Origin: a virus
IMG/VR virus record: IMGVR_UViG_3300032275_000189
Coordinates: 1 to 62,447 of that record
Reading direction: 5' to 3' (one strand)
Length of the DNA stretch: 62,447 nucleotides
Shown here: positions 55,319-62,447 of the stretch, one piece after another
Layout of the letters: each line of letters opens with the position of its first letter
Position numbering within the stretch: the first letter of the stretch is position 1
Translations under genes and position numbers: made by a program
The notes under the pieces: model-generated
Told to the model about the DNA's origin: nothing
What the model saw: the letters and a program-made list of their open reading frames with translations, nothing else
Database searches by the model: none

Positions 55319-55352
55319 GAAAAAAGACCAGGGCAACTATCTACCCTGGTCT
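55319..55352 (-). terminator. Rho-independent terminator of the late sigma gene
   Basis: On the minus strand a 9-bp stem (55344-55352 with 55325-55333) with a 10-base loop is followed by a T run at 55325-55319. Confidence 0.85.
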
Positions 55353-55385
55353 GCTTAAAGAATTCTAGTTCTTTACAACCACGAA

Positions 55386-55934
55386 TCAAGAGTCATTAAA
55401 AATATTGTGCTTTTTGTATATGCTTTTTCCCTTCGATGCTGGTAGTTGTTGGTCCATTTGAATCTGCAAGAAATCGAGGTACTTACGCTTTAGTTCATTG
55501 TAGTTTCGGGCGGTTCGATATAGTTGTCTAAAGTGGTTTAGTATGCAGGTAGTCATATAGTTGAACGCTTTCCCCTTTTTAGGATCGAAGCGATCAATCT
55601 TCTCAAAGCAAATCATGACGCCTTCTTGTACTGCGTCATCCTGGTCAATGAGATTGAACTTTGCGTAACGTACAATATTCTGTGACAGAGTGTAAAACGC
55701 TAATGCCAATTCGTCTTGTACCTGTGAGAACTCAAAAGCTACAACATGATAGGTCTTTTCAATGGCGACCCATGCGGCAGGCTTCTGGTACTTACCCCGC
55801 TTTAACGTCCTTTGTTCAGTTGCGGCGATGTCATCCATAAACATCTGGTATTTGGTACGTTCTTTCTTGGCTTGCTGGAATTTCACAATCAGACTCTCGA
55901 ACGTCTTATTGTTTAGATATTCTGTTGTTGCCAT
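55386..55934 (-). CDS. Late-transcription sigma factor, T4 gp55-like
   Basis: The 182-residue protein carries a sigma region-2-like stretch: QNIVRYAKFNLIDQDDAVQEG, ICFEKIDRFDPKKGKAFNYM and TTCILNHFRQLYR (about 85-145), which aligns in order with T4 gp55 (helical core, F-D-x-x-K, then aromatic helix). It lacks region 4, as gp55 does. It should direct host RNA polymerase to late promoters of TATAAATA type, and such boxes occur in this window. ATG 55934 has AAGGAG. T4 also needs the sliding clamp and gp33, not seen here. Confidence 0.8.
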   Translation of the reverse strand: MATTEYLNNKTFESLIVKFQQAKKERTKYQMFMDDIAATEQRTLKRGKYQKPAAWVAIEKTYHVVAFEFSQVQDELALAFYTLSQNIVRYAKFNLIDQDDAVQEGVMICFEKIDRFDPKKGKAFNYMTTCILNHFRQLYRTARNYNELKRKYLDFLQIQMDQQLPASKGKSIYKKHNIFNDS

Positions 55935-56004
55935 CAAGCTCCTTGAGGCCCCGCAAGGGGGTCCGTGATAAAGAAATTGGGGTATCTATTTACTGCGCCT
56001 ATAG

Positions 56005-56853
56005 TCATTTCTCGCTCGCTTGCTCCCAACTTCTCAGTCTTTCAAGAGCTTCAATCTTGGCATCCTCGTACCATTTGTTGACTACTTCGTAGTAGTCCGG
56101 GCTGTATAACTTGCCCGAAGTGAAACTACGAAGATGGTCAATGTTCTCGTCTTTCTTTCTTTCAAAGTTCTGTTCACTACCGATCAAATGTGGTTTGATC
56201 TTGAACGATCTCAAAATGTAATTGCCCAATATCTCCGTGTCCGGCCATTGAGGACGAGAGACATTGGGTCTGTAATCTTGAATGTTGTAATAGTTACACA
56301 ATCTTCTCATGCTCCAGCCAAATCCAATTCGGTCCATAGTTGGCATGTGATACATGCTGGCTGTGTGGGAAACCATCCCGTGCCAATCTGCATGGCAACG
56401 TGGACTGATTTCGTATCCAACAACAGGTGATTTGCTTGGGCATAAGGTTGTGAGATGTTCTACGAAATCACGCCGACGTAAAAAAACATCGGCGTGAGTA
56501 GCAAATAAAAGTTCGGTGCGGCACAAGCTAAAGGCCATATCCATTGCCATAGCCGGGAAGTCAGAAGGGTGCAACACACCATTTAACCGGATAGCGTGTA
56601 CTTCCACGTCTTCGTCACGAAGAGTCTCAATTTGAGCATATTGCTCTGGAGAGCTTCCTGTGTCGATAATCAATACATATGGTCGCTCTGTTTGCATTTG
56701 CAATGAGCGAACACATATTTCTAGCTGTTCATAAGTATCAAGAACCGGCACCACCGCCGTCACACGATACTGCCAAGGCTTCTTAGTGCAATTGCCCTCC
56801 CAAGGTTGTTGCCATTGGGGAACATTTCTAAGTGGGGCCAAATCCTTTTTCAC
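56005..56853 (-). CDS. Glycosyltransferase-like protein (GT2-type)
   Basis: The 282-residue protein starts at GTG 56853. It has a GT-A beginning (RVTAVVPVLDTYEQLEICV), the IIDTGSSPEQ strand and a HADVFLRRRDF stretch near 120-130 that may hold the DxD-like site. It has no membrane segment. It stands between the sigma gene and a diverging small gene. Its donor sugar is unknown. Confidence 0.7.
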   Translation of the reverse strand: MKKDLAPLRNVPQWQQPWEGNCTKKPWQYRVTAVVPVLDTYEQLEICVRSLQMQTERPYVLIIDTGSSPEQYAQIETLRDEDVEVHAIRLNGVLHPSDFPAMAMDMAFSLCRTELLFATHADVFLRRRDFVEHLTTLCPSKSPVVGYEISPRCHADWHGMVSHTASMYHMPTMDRIGFGWSMRRLCNYYNIQDYRPNVSRPQWPDTEILGNYILRSFKIKPHLIGSEQNFERKKDENIDHLRSFTSGKLYSPDYYEVVNKWYEDAKIEALERLRSWEQASEK

Positions 56854-56874
56854 TTGTGTCGCTCTATTTCATTT

Positions 56875-57081
56875 ATGGAAATATATCAGATACTACTTGC
56901 CATATTGGACAAGCCCAATGTGCCGAAGTTCTATCGTGAGCTTCGACAACACTACCAAAACATTGGTATGCAACATGAGGCATCTGCCATCAGTCACTTA
57001 ATAGAGAAGAAGTTCGAGAAAAAAGATGTCAGCACCCTTAACGATCTACCTGATAATCAGGAACAACGAAGCGACGATTGA
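56875..57081 (+). CDS. Small helical protein
   Basis: The 68-residue protein (MEIYQILLAILDKPN) is helical and ends acidic. It overlaps the next glycosyltransferase gene by 56 bp, and its ATG is only 21 bp from the divergent GTG of the 56005 gene. No ribosome site is clear. No family recognised. Confidence 0.5.
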   Translation: MEIYQILLAILDKPNVPKFYRELRQHYQNIGMQHEASAISHLIEKKFEKKDVSTLNDLPDNQEQRSDD

Positions 57082-58012
57082 ACACACCCTTGAATCCTTA
57101 TTGCCATTGAATGGCAATATTTTGGTCGGCGATCTTGGGTGTAAAGATGAAACTGTTAGCAAGTGTCGTCAATACGGAGCGACTATTGTTCGACTTTCTC
57201 TGAACGATGATCTATCCCAGGCAAGAAATCATTTGTTAAAGTCCTCAGACTCCAAATGGAATTTGCACATTGAACCTTGGGAGACAATTATGACCGGCCA
57301 TGAAGTCATCCAGCAAGCTCTACTAGGACCACAAATAGCCTATAAAATGAGCATTATTCAGGGAGATGTGATAACCAAGCAAATCAGGCTTTGGCATAAA
57401 AACACAGGCTTGAAGTTTAAGAATCCCGTGTTTGAAACATTGACGGATGAAGACGCCAAAGACATTCCGGCATACATCGCTGTGGGGCCAAACAACAACT
57501 CAAGCCTGTATTTAGAACTTGTCGAGAAGTGGCGAGATCGCTGTCCATTGGCGACTGAACCGATTTACTACACCGCTTGTTCTCACCTGAATGGCAAGAA
57601 TTGGGATACCTTTTTGAATTGGGCTGGGCTGTATTTACACCAAGAAAAATCCGATGCAATGTCGGTGTACATGACACACTATTATTGCTCGATGGTGAAC
57701 TGCTACATTAAAAAAGATTACCAGCACGCAATTCAGTCATTGCTGCCATGTCTGGCAAAAAACCCTACAATGGCAGAGTTTTGGTGCTTGTTGGGAGATG
57801 CCTACTATGCAATCAAAGATTATGATCGAGCAAAGACTTTTTACGAAAACGCCATACTTTTAGGGAGCAGGCGGCTCAAAGATGATGGTTGGCCGCTGGA
57901 AATCTCCAAATACAAAGAATACCCTCAAAAAATGATTGAAGGATGCGAAAAGATCAAGCAGTCTTTGCGATTTTATGGGTCAAAAAATCAGAGTCACAAT
58001 AGTCGCTCTTGA
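57026..58012 (+). CDS. GT2-type glycosyltransferase with TPR-like C-terminus
   Basis: The 328-residue protein has an SPBC215-like GT2 start (LTIYLIIRNNEATIEHTLESL), GDLGCKDETVSKCRQYG and a LSQARNHLL segment that normally precedes the donor site, then two TPR-like repeats near the end (AEFWCLLGDAYYAIKDYDRA). It probably transfers sugar to a protein or glycan. It converges with the PAS gene by 59 bp. Confidence 0.75.
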   Translation: MSAPLTIYLIIRNNEATIEHTLESLLPLNGNILVGDLGCKDETVSKCRQYGATIVRLSLNDDLSQARNHLLKSSDSKWNLHIEPWETIMTGHEVIQQALLGPQIAYKMSIIQGDVITKQIRLWHKNTGLKFKNPVFETLTDEDAKDIPAYIAVGPNNNSSLYLELVEKWRDRCPLATEPIYYTACSHLNGKNWDTFLNWAGLYLHQEKSDAMSVYMTHYYCSMVNCYIKKDYQHAIQSLLPCLAKNPTMAEFWCLLGDAYYAIKDYDRAKTFYENAILLGSRRLKDDGWPLEISKYKEYPQKMIEGCEKIKQSLRFYGSKNQSHNSRS

Positions 58013-58433
58013 TCTTCTCAAGAATGTGCCTTTTAAGTTCAGACATCTTTTCCAGATGAGGAATTATGGCCGATGCCTTTATGCTTATGATGCCGGTCAT
58101 GTCACGAATGGTTCCTTCAATGTATCCCTTTTCTTCATTGAGCTTGGCCGACAAATTGACGAATATTTCCTTGCCGTCCTTTCGCTTCATGGCCACTTGA
58201 AAATCAGAGACTTCCCCGTGTCGGCGAAGCTCTTGAATAAATTCCTCTCGTTCTTCTTTGTCATAAAGATCGGTGGCAGAGTGCGTTGAAAGATCATCAA
58301 AATCAGAAAAACCGAGTATGCTTATGGCGGCTTCGTTGGCATGAATGAAATGCCCGTCGTCAATTTGGGTTCTCCAAAGACCTACTGGTGCCGTCTCGTA
58401 CAAGTCTTTGTATTCTTCTTGATCGCTCATCAT
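57954..58433 (-). CDS. PAS-domain protein
   Basis: The 159-residue protein is essentially one PAS domain: YETAPVGLWRTQIDDGHFIHANEAAISILGF at the start, a central FQVAMKRKDGKEIFVNLSAK and the closing YIEGTIRDMTG. There is no kinase, cyclase or DNA-binding part. PAS folds sense redox, light or small ligands or mediate dimerisation; here the output must be another protein. AGGAGGAAATT precedes the ATG, and a GTATATACT box lies about 13 bases upstream. Confidence 0.87.
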   Translation of the reverse strand: MMSDQEEYKDLYETAPVGLWRTQIDDGHFIHANEAAISILGFSDFDDLSTHSATDLYDKEEREEFIQELRRHGEVSDFQVAMKRKDGKEIFVNLSAKLNEEKGYIEGTIRDMTGIISIKASAIIPHLEKMSELKRHILEKIKSDYCDSDFLTHKIAKTA

Positions 58434-58454
58434 AATTTCCTCCTAAGTATATAC

Positions 58455-58835
58455 TCAATAAAGAACATCTAATTCATTTACAACCACGGTAACTTGATCC
58501 TCAAAACGAGTAACAGCGAGTTGCTTTCTGCCGCTTGGCAACTTTCTGAGACGTGCCTCTAATTCATCAACATGACAATTGATGACACTGAAGCTGTTGT
58601 CAGCTAACTTTTTGGCTTCTTCTTCAAGGTTTGCTACTGATCTATTTGGATAGTATGCTTGAAGTTGAGGCTTGGCCTGCATCATGAGCTTCTTATAAAT
58701 CGGCACATTACAGGCGCAGCCAGGATTTTGCAGATACTTCTGCATGTCATCCATAAATTCACTAGACAAGCTCTCCCGGAAGCGCTTGTCCCGTAGGGCC
58801 TGCTTCACGTCCATCAGTCCGATTGGTCTGCTCAT
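58455..58835 (-). CDS. Conserved-looking phage protein
   Basis: The 126-residue protein is helical early (VKQALRDKRFRESLSSEF), has GCACNVPIYKKLM in the middle (possible metal or redox Cys pair) and a beta-rich end. It resembles small proteins of T4-like phages of unknown function. It overlaps the zinc-ribbon gene by 74 bp; a start at 58814 would shorten this. Confidence 0.6.
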   Translation of the reverse strand: MSRPIGLMDVKQALRDKRFRESLSSEFMDDMQKYLQNPGCACNVPIYKKLMMQAKPQLQAYYPNRSVANLEEEAKKLADNSFSVINCHVDELEARLRKLPSGRKQLAVTRFEDQVTVVVNELDVLY

Positions 58836-59082
58836 CTGGTATTGTCTCCACTAAGGTCAATTTTGTCGCTTTAATCACATATCCACAACCAGGGCATTTG
58901 AATGATTTTGCCCGATTCATGGATTGAGGAATGACTACTTTTTTCGTAAAAGGGTCAACAAAAGGCGATCCACGAGGAACAGATGCTTGTTTGACTTGGA
59001 CTAAATCCTGAATGTCATCGCCCTTGGTGAATCTCTTGTAACCACAATTGTCACAAAAGAACTGATATGTTTTAAGACTCAT
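58762..59082 (-). CDS. Zinc-ribbon protein
   Basis: The 106-residue protein has CDNCGYKRF near residues 9-17 and CPGCGYVIK near 62-70, a two-knuckle zinc ribbon separated by a long loop. ATG 59082 lies inside the end of the upstream gene. Nucleic-acid or polymerase binding is likely; no specific family recognised. Confidence 0.65.
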   Translation of the reverse strand: MSLKTYQFFCDNCGYKRFTKGDDIQDLVQVKQASVPRGSPFVDPFTKKVVIPQSMNRAKSFKCPGCGYVIKATKLTLVETIPDEQTNRTDGREAGPTGQALPGELV

Positions 59083-59410
59083 GGTTATTATCGTTCGGTA
59101 AGTTGACAATAGTTGCCGCCTCAATCCAATTGAGTGCAACGGCAGCTAGGTTTGCCAAGAACCCGCCTGCGCAGCCACAGGCAAAGATTTGAAATGGGGT
59201 ATGTGAAATCCATATTTCACCCATTAAAAACCCACACCAAGTACCGCAGCATAAATAACAGTCCACTACACCACCCAGACTAGGCACGCCAATCTTAGCG
59301 GTAATGGACTTAACGAGTGTGCGAAACCATTGCATTATGGACCCATCTACAATGATGTGGGCCATTCCGATGGTACTCAAGGCAAACAAAATCAAATTTT
59401 CAATGCTCAT
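59072..59410 (-). CDS. Small membrane protein, DUF1360-like
   Basis: The 112-residue protein has hydrophobic segments near 5-25, 50-65 and 74-92 and a Cys/Trp motif DCYLCCGTWCGFLMG, as in DUF1360-type membrane proteins found in bacteria and phages. AAAGGA fixes ATG 59410; the longer upstream frame is not supported. Located in the inner membrane; role unknown. Confidence 0.65.
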   Translation of the reverse strand: MSIENLILFALSTIGMAHIIVDGSIMQWFRTLVKSITAKIGVPSLGGVVDCYLCCGTWCGFLMGEIWISHTPFQIFACGCAGGFLANLAAVALNWIEAATIVNLPNDNNHES

Positions 59411-59444
59411 AGCTTTTCCTTTATTTAGGTTTTTGTAGGAAAAA

Positions 59445-59804
59445 TCACCGCCAAAATGTAGCGTAGATTCTATCCTTATCTCTGTGGACGCAAAAATCCC
59501 TGTAGCCAGTGAACTCGCAGAGTTCATCAGCTTCACCGATTTGCCAGTCACAACAAGCTGCCAGCCGGTGATCTATTTTATCCACTAGAATTGTATCGGA
59601 GAAATACTCTTCTAATTTGCGAATACGAATTTCGTCAAGCGAGTTGAGGAGTTCCAATACACTGCGTTGCCCAAGAGTTTTCATTCCTGGAATACGTTGA
59701 CCCAACTGCCACTGGTCGAAGAAGTGGCGAAATTCGGGGAATAAGGCGTGTGCCTTTTTGTCGAAGAAAATTAGCTCCTCGATATTTTGCAGATTTATTT
59801 CCAT
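59445..59804 (-). CDS. Hypothetical protein
   Basis: The 119-residue soluble protein is Leu/Phe/Glu-rich and mostly helical (NLQNIEELIFFDKKAHALF; LELLNSLDEIRIRKLEEYF). Its last segment has several Cys and aromatic residues. It diverges from the gp26-like gene 60 bp away. No family recognised. Confidence 0.6.
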   Translation of the reverse strand: MEINLQNIEELIFFDKKAHALFPEFRHFFDQWQLGQRIPGMKTLGQRSVLELLNSLDEIRIRKLEEYFSDTILVDKIDHRLAACCDWQIGEADELCEFTGYRDFCVHRDKDRIYATFWR

Positions 59805-59864
59805 GACACTACGTTAACCCCAAGATGATGACTTGCAATAAGCTAGTAATCCAAGGAGACAAAT

Positions 59865-61052
59865 ATGGCTGATGATACTTTCCGTCCAAGACGGCCACAA
59901 ACCCCGCAAGAAGATGACGATCAAGTTGGTGCGGGTGAAGAGAATGAAAGCGGCATGTCCGCTTTGAATATGGCAGAAAAGATGCGACAACAGGCTGCTG
60001 GCGGCGAGGAAGGTCACTCAGATGACAGCCCTAAGCTAACTGGCAACTTCAATATTAAGGGCATGGAAAATGCCCCGCCTGAATTCATGCAAGCACTGAA
60101 GGCCGCTCAGGGTGGCCCTCAACAAAAGGTTGAGCGTGAAACATCAGGTCGTGAGCCTAAGCGTGGCTTCGGACAAATGTCCGGTGGTGGAGAAGGCCCT
60201 GGATCGACTCCTGCCGCACCTGCAAAGAAGCGAGACGCATTGTCATCTAGCTCTGGTCACTTGAAGGAATTGTTGGAAGGACTGAAAGGTTCGACCACAA
60301 TCTACGAAGAGATCGAATTACCTTCTAGGGGTCGTTTCTATGATGACACCGATGGTCCTGGCAATGGCGTCATTTCTATTCGTCCGATGACGGGTGAAGA
60401 AGAACAAATTCTTGCTACCCCTCGATTCGTTCGTAAGGGTCAAGCCATCAACATGATTTTCCAACGATGTATGAAGGAGCAGTATCGTCCAGAGCAGCTT
60501 CTCACCATTGACCGAACCTACATGCTTATTTACCTGCGTGGTATATCGTATTCCCCGAATTACGACGTTGAGGTAAAGTGTCCTGAATGTGAAAAGAAGT
60601 TCGGGACAACCATTGACCTCAATACGCTATATGTTGAACCATGTCCTGTTGATTATGGTCCAACATTGCAGGACGTATTGCCGACAACCAAGTTGCCTTT
60701 CTCATATCGGCTTTCAACTGGCCGGGATGAGCAAGAGATCACGGAATACCGTGATCGTCGCATCAAGGCTTTCGGTGACGCTTCGGCTGACGATACTCTG
60801 ATTTACAGAACGTCTATGTTGCTCGATAATATCGACGGCTTGACCAATAAGGGAGAGCTACAAATCCTCTTGAAGAATCTGCCAATCAGCGACGTGTCGT
60901 ATGTCCGCAACTGCATCAACGAGCCGCCATTCGGTGTTGACACAAATGTAGAAATTACTTGCCCTAGCTGTCTTCAGGACTTTGAGGTTGATCTCCCACT
61001 GGAGGCAAATTTTTTCTTCCCTCGACGGAAGAAAACCAAGACCCAAGCATAG
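59865..61052 (+). CDS. Baseplate protein, T4 gp26-like
   Basis: The 395-residue protein has a disordered N-terminal third, then the T4-type baseplate (gp26) pattern: IELPSRGRFYDD near 147, ISIRPMTGEEEQIL near 167, LRGISYSPNYDV near 220 and zinc-like VKCPECEKKF near 234-243 and ITCPSCLQDF near 368-377. The tail is basic. It contributes to the baseplate hub. AAGGAGAC precedes the ATG. It heads a plus-strand operon that runs out of the window. Confidence 0.75.
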   Translation: MADDTFRPRRPQTPQEDDDQVGAGEENESGMSALNMAEKMRQQAAGGEEGHSDDSPKLTGNFNIKGMENAPPEFMQALKAAQGGPQQKVERETSGREPKRGFGQMSGGGEGPGSTPAAPAKKRDALSSSSGHLKELLEGLKGSTTIYEEIELPSRGRFYDDTDGPGNGVISIRPMTGEEEQILATPRFVRKGQAINMIFQRCMKEQYRPEQLLTIDRTYMLIYLRGISYSPNYDVEVKCPECEKKFGTTIDLNTLYVEPCPVDYGPTLQDVLPTTKLPFSYRLSTGRDEQEITEYRDRRIKAFGDASADDTLIYRTSMLLDNIDGLTNKGELQILLKNLPISDVSYVRNCINEPPFGVDTNVEITCPSCLQDFEVDLPLEANFFFPRRKKTKTQA

Positions 61053-61054
61053 AA

Positions 61055-61249
61055 ATGTGGAAGGGACTAGCGGAAGAAGTATTCTTCTTCCAATATCACT
61101 TACACTTAGCTATGTCAGGATCAATGAGTCTGCCGATCAATCTGCGGAAATGGATGATCGAGCGTTTTATCGAGCAAAAAGAAAAAGAAAACGAGGCAAT
61201 GGAAGCCTCACGCAGAAAAGCGCAGTCTCAATCAAAGTCAAGGCGATAA
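61055..61249 (+). CDS. Small protein coupled to the gp26-like gene
   Basis: The 64-residue protein (MWKGLAEEVFFFQYHLH) is helical with a charged end (WMIERFIEQKEKENEAME). It starts 3 bp after the gp26-like stop. Small genes in this position are common beside gp26 in T4-like phages, and an assembly-helper role (as for gp51) is possible but not shown. Confidence 0.6.
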   Translation: MWKGLAEEVFFFQYHLHLAMSGSMSLPINLRKWMIERFIEQKEKENEAMEASRRKAQSQSKSRR

Positions 61250-61252
61250 AAG

Positions 61253-61996
61253 ATGGCAATAAAAGAACGATACCAAAATCCTTCCTGCGGCGATTCAGTA
61301 AATCTCCGGTTGTTTACTTACAACAGCAACAACCGGAGAGATGTGCAGTCTATCGAGAAAGTGGACATTTACACTTACGACGATACCTTCAGGTCGGCTG
61401 ATAACCCGCAAGGATTGCGATTAGTTCAAACTGTTCTTGGCACTGATGTCGTGCAAGAAGCAACAGGTCAATACCTTATACAGTTATCGGTTTCAGACCC
61501 ACTGTATACAATCGGCTCTTATAGAGACGTTTGGTCTGTTGTCTTCGAGGACGGCGAATGTGCGACTGCACAAGTTGCGAATGACTTTCAGATTTATTCT
61601 GATTTGTGGTTCACGACGCCAATCCCGCCAATATACGACTTTAATTTCAACTTCCGTCCTAACAAAATACGAAAAGGATCAAAGCGTTATCTTTTGATCC
61701 AGGTCGTCCCGAATGTTCCACGAGGGTCCGAGATTCTTCCCTACTACGAAAATCTCGCCATAGTCTCAGATTTACGGGTATCTATAGAGCTTGCATGTGG
61801 GGAGTGTGTCCCGGCAGAGCAAGACTTACGCCTGATAGAAGATCGGACTCTCGTGGACTATCGTGAAAAAGGTTACGCATATTTCTTCCTCAATACAGAA
61901 GAATATGATGAAGGCATTTACAATATTTGGTTTGAACTTGCCTTCGGTGAAAATGTGTTCTTGTCCGACAAAAACTCTTTCCAGGTATACAGCTAA
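61253..61996 (+). CDS. Beta-rich structural protein of the baseplate/tail operon
   Basis: The 247-residue protein is beta-rich, Tyr/Asn/Ser-rich and free of signal or membrane segments. It sits directly after the gp26-like pair, and its stop overlaps the next ATG by one base. A virion role is inferred from position and composition. No T4 counterpart recognised. Confidence 0.65.
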   Translation: MAIKERYQNPSCGDSVNLRLFTYNSNNRRDVQSIEKVDIYTYDDTFRSADNPQGLRLVQTVLGTDVVQEATGQYLIQLSVSDPLYTIGSYRDVWSVVFEDGECATAQVANDFQIYSDLWFTTPIPPIYDFNFNFRPNKIRKGSKRYLLIQVVPNVPRGSEILPYYENLAIVSDLRVSIELACGECVPAEQDLRLIEDRTLVDYREKGYAYFFLNTEEYDEGIYNIWFELAFGENVFLSDKNSFQVYS

Positions 61997-62447
61997 TGGC
62001 AATTTTTAATCTGCCCGATGAGCCGGATTCGCCAGCAGGAAAAGCAATACAAACTGCACAGGCTCCTTCAGCGGAACAAATGGCATCAAAACAAATGCCA
62101 AACAAGTTTCAATTAGTTTTCAAGTCAGACCCATATTTGGGCGACAGCATACACGGACTATTGCTTGACCTGGGACGCAAAGAACTGATCTTCAACACCA
62201 TTGAGAACGGTCGATTCGATTGGATCGACTGGCTCTTAGAGGTGCCTGAAGATGAAGTTGTCACGCTATTTTTCTTAGACGAAGACAATAAACACAGGTG
62301 CATATTGGTCATGGAAGGAATTTATGTTTTTGACCACACCTGCAACATGAGCAATTCACAGAACGCCTACGGGATTGATTCACAGGAAAATCTCGAACAC
62401 AAAATCACCGTCCAGTTCACCAATATCGAAAGACTACATCCAGAAGG
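61996..62447 (+). CDS. Structural protein, open at the right edge (partial)
   Basis: The frame from ATG 61996 (TAATG overlap) remains open for 150 residues to the end of the window. It begins MAIFNLPDEPDSPAGKAI, then has a folded beta/alpha part (LVFKSDPYLGDSIHGLLLDL; IDWLLEVPEDEVVTLFFLD). Probably a further baseplate or tail protein of the same operon. Confidence 0.65.
   Translation, partial: MAIFNLPDEPDSPAGKAIQTAQAPSAEQMASKQMPNKFQLVFKSDPYLGDSIHGLLLDLGRKELIFNTIENGRFDWIDWLLEVPEDEVVTLFFLDEDNKHRCILVMEGIYVFDHTCNMSNSQNAYGIDSQENLEHKITVQFTNIERLHPE

Overview
This window is part of the genome of a large tailed bacteriophage with a T4-like contractile tail (a myovirus-type member of Caudoviricetes). 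It is not host chromosome. The evidence is a set of T4-type virion genes: neck proteins resembling gp13 and gp14, a gp15-like sheath stabiliser, a gp18-like sheath, three tandem gp19-like tail tubes and a gp26-like baseplate protein. A gp55-like late sigma factor is also present. Genes are packed tightly, often overlapping as ATGA, GTGA or TAATG, and they switch strand often. I see no rRNA, tRNA, integrase or CRISPR. All three stop codons are used. The host cannot be named from this sequence. Sugar-nucleotide and heptose-type genes suggest the phage interacts with a complex surface glycan.

Layout. 1-4.2 kb: a repeat-bearing open gene at the left edge, a secreted trypsin-like protease, glutamate dehydrogenase and a GIY-YIG nuclease. 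4.2-8.5 kb: a Dam-type methyltransferase, a gene pair including a von Willebrand A protein, and a small methyltransferase-like gene, separated by strong terminators. 8.5-10.2 kb: an operon of small proteins with a shared N-terminal tag. 10.2-14.8 kb: glycan genes (GT2-GT9 fusion, deacetylase, two methyltransferases, epimerase). 14.9-18.6 kb: an intracellular-subtilisin-like protease, an McsA-like zinc protein, a secreted protein, a beta-rich protein and a helix-turn-helix protein. 18.7-22.9 kb: a phage amidoligase with a partner gene and a hydrolase, Prim-Pol, and an HldD-like epimerase. 22.9-30.6 kb: an acidic/basic tagged protein, a TPR glycosyltransferase, another glycosyltransferase and small DNA-binding-type proteins. 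30.6-35.2 kb: an AAA+ ATPase, a tagged ADP-ribosyltransferase, a tagged zinc protease, a 740-bp poorly coding region with repeated motifs, and a Thg1-like gene. 35.2-40.4 kb: RmlA, ferredoxin:thioredoxin reductase, a glycosyltransferase, NAMPT and a Nudix hydrolase. 40.4-62.4 kb: mainly virion genes, with the late sigma factor, further glycosyltransferases and a PAS protein between them.

The most interesting theme is a family of otherwise unrelated proteins that begin with a short tag of the form M-K-S/T-F/Y-x-x-F/W. In many of them the tag is followed at residues 7-14 by (L/I)-x-E. This is the design of the capsid-targeting sequence of T4 internal proteins, which are packed in the head, cut by the prohead protease and injected with the DNA. 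Here the tag appears on an ADP-ribosyltransferase (compare T4 Alt), an HExxH zinc protease, a double helix-turn-helix protein, an acidic/lysine-rich protein, Pro/Gln/Gly-rich proteins and several unknowns. The window may therefore encode a large arsenal of injected proteins. Several of these and other late-type genes have a TAAATA or TATATA element 4-5 bases before an ATG that lacks a Shine-Dalgarno site. That suggests leaderless late transcripts made with the gp55-like sigma factor.

A second theme is redox and cofactor metabolism: glutamate dehydrogenase, NAMPT and ferredoxin:thioredoxin reductase. A third is glycan building: six glycosyltransferase-type genes, two epimerases, RmlA, a deacetylase and three methyltransferases. 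All functions are read from motifs by eye; no database search was possible.
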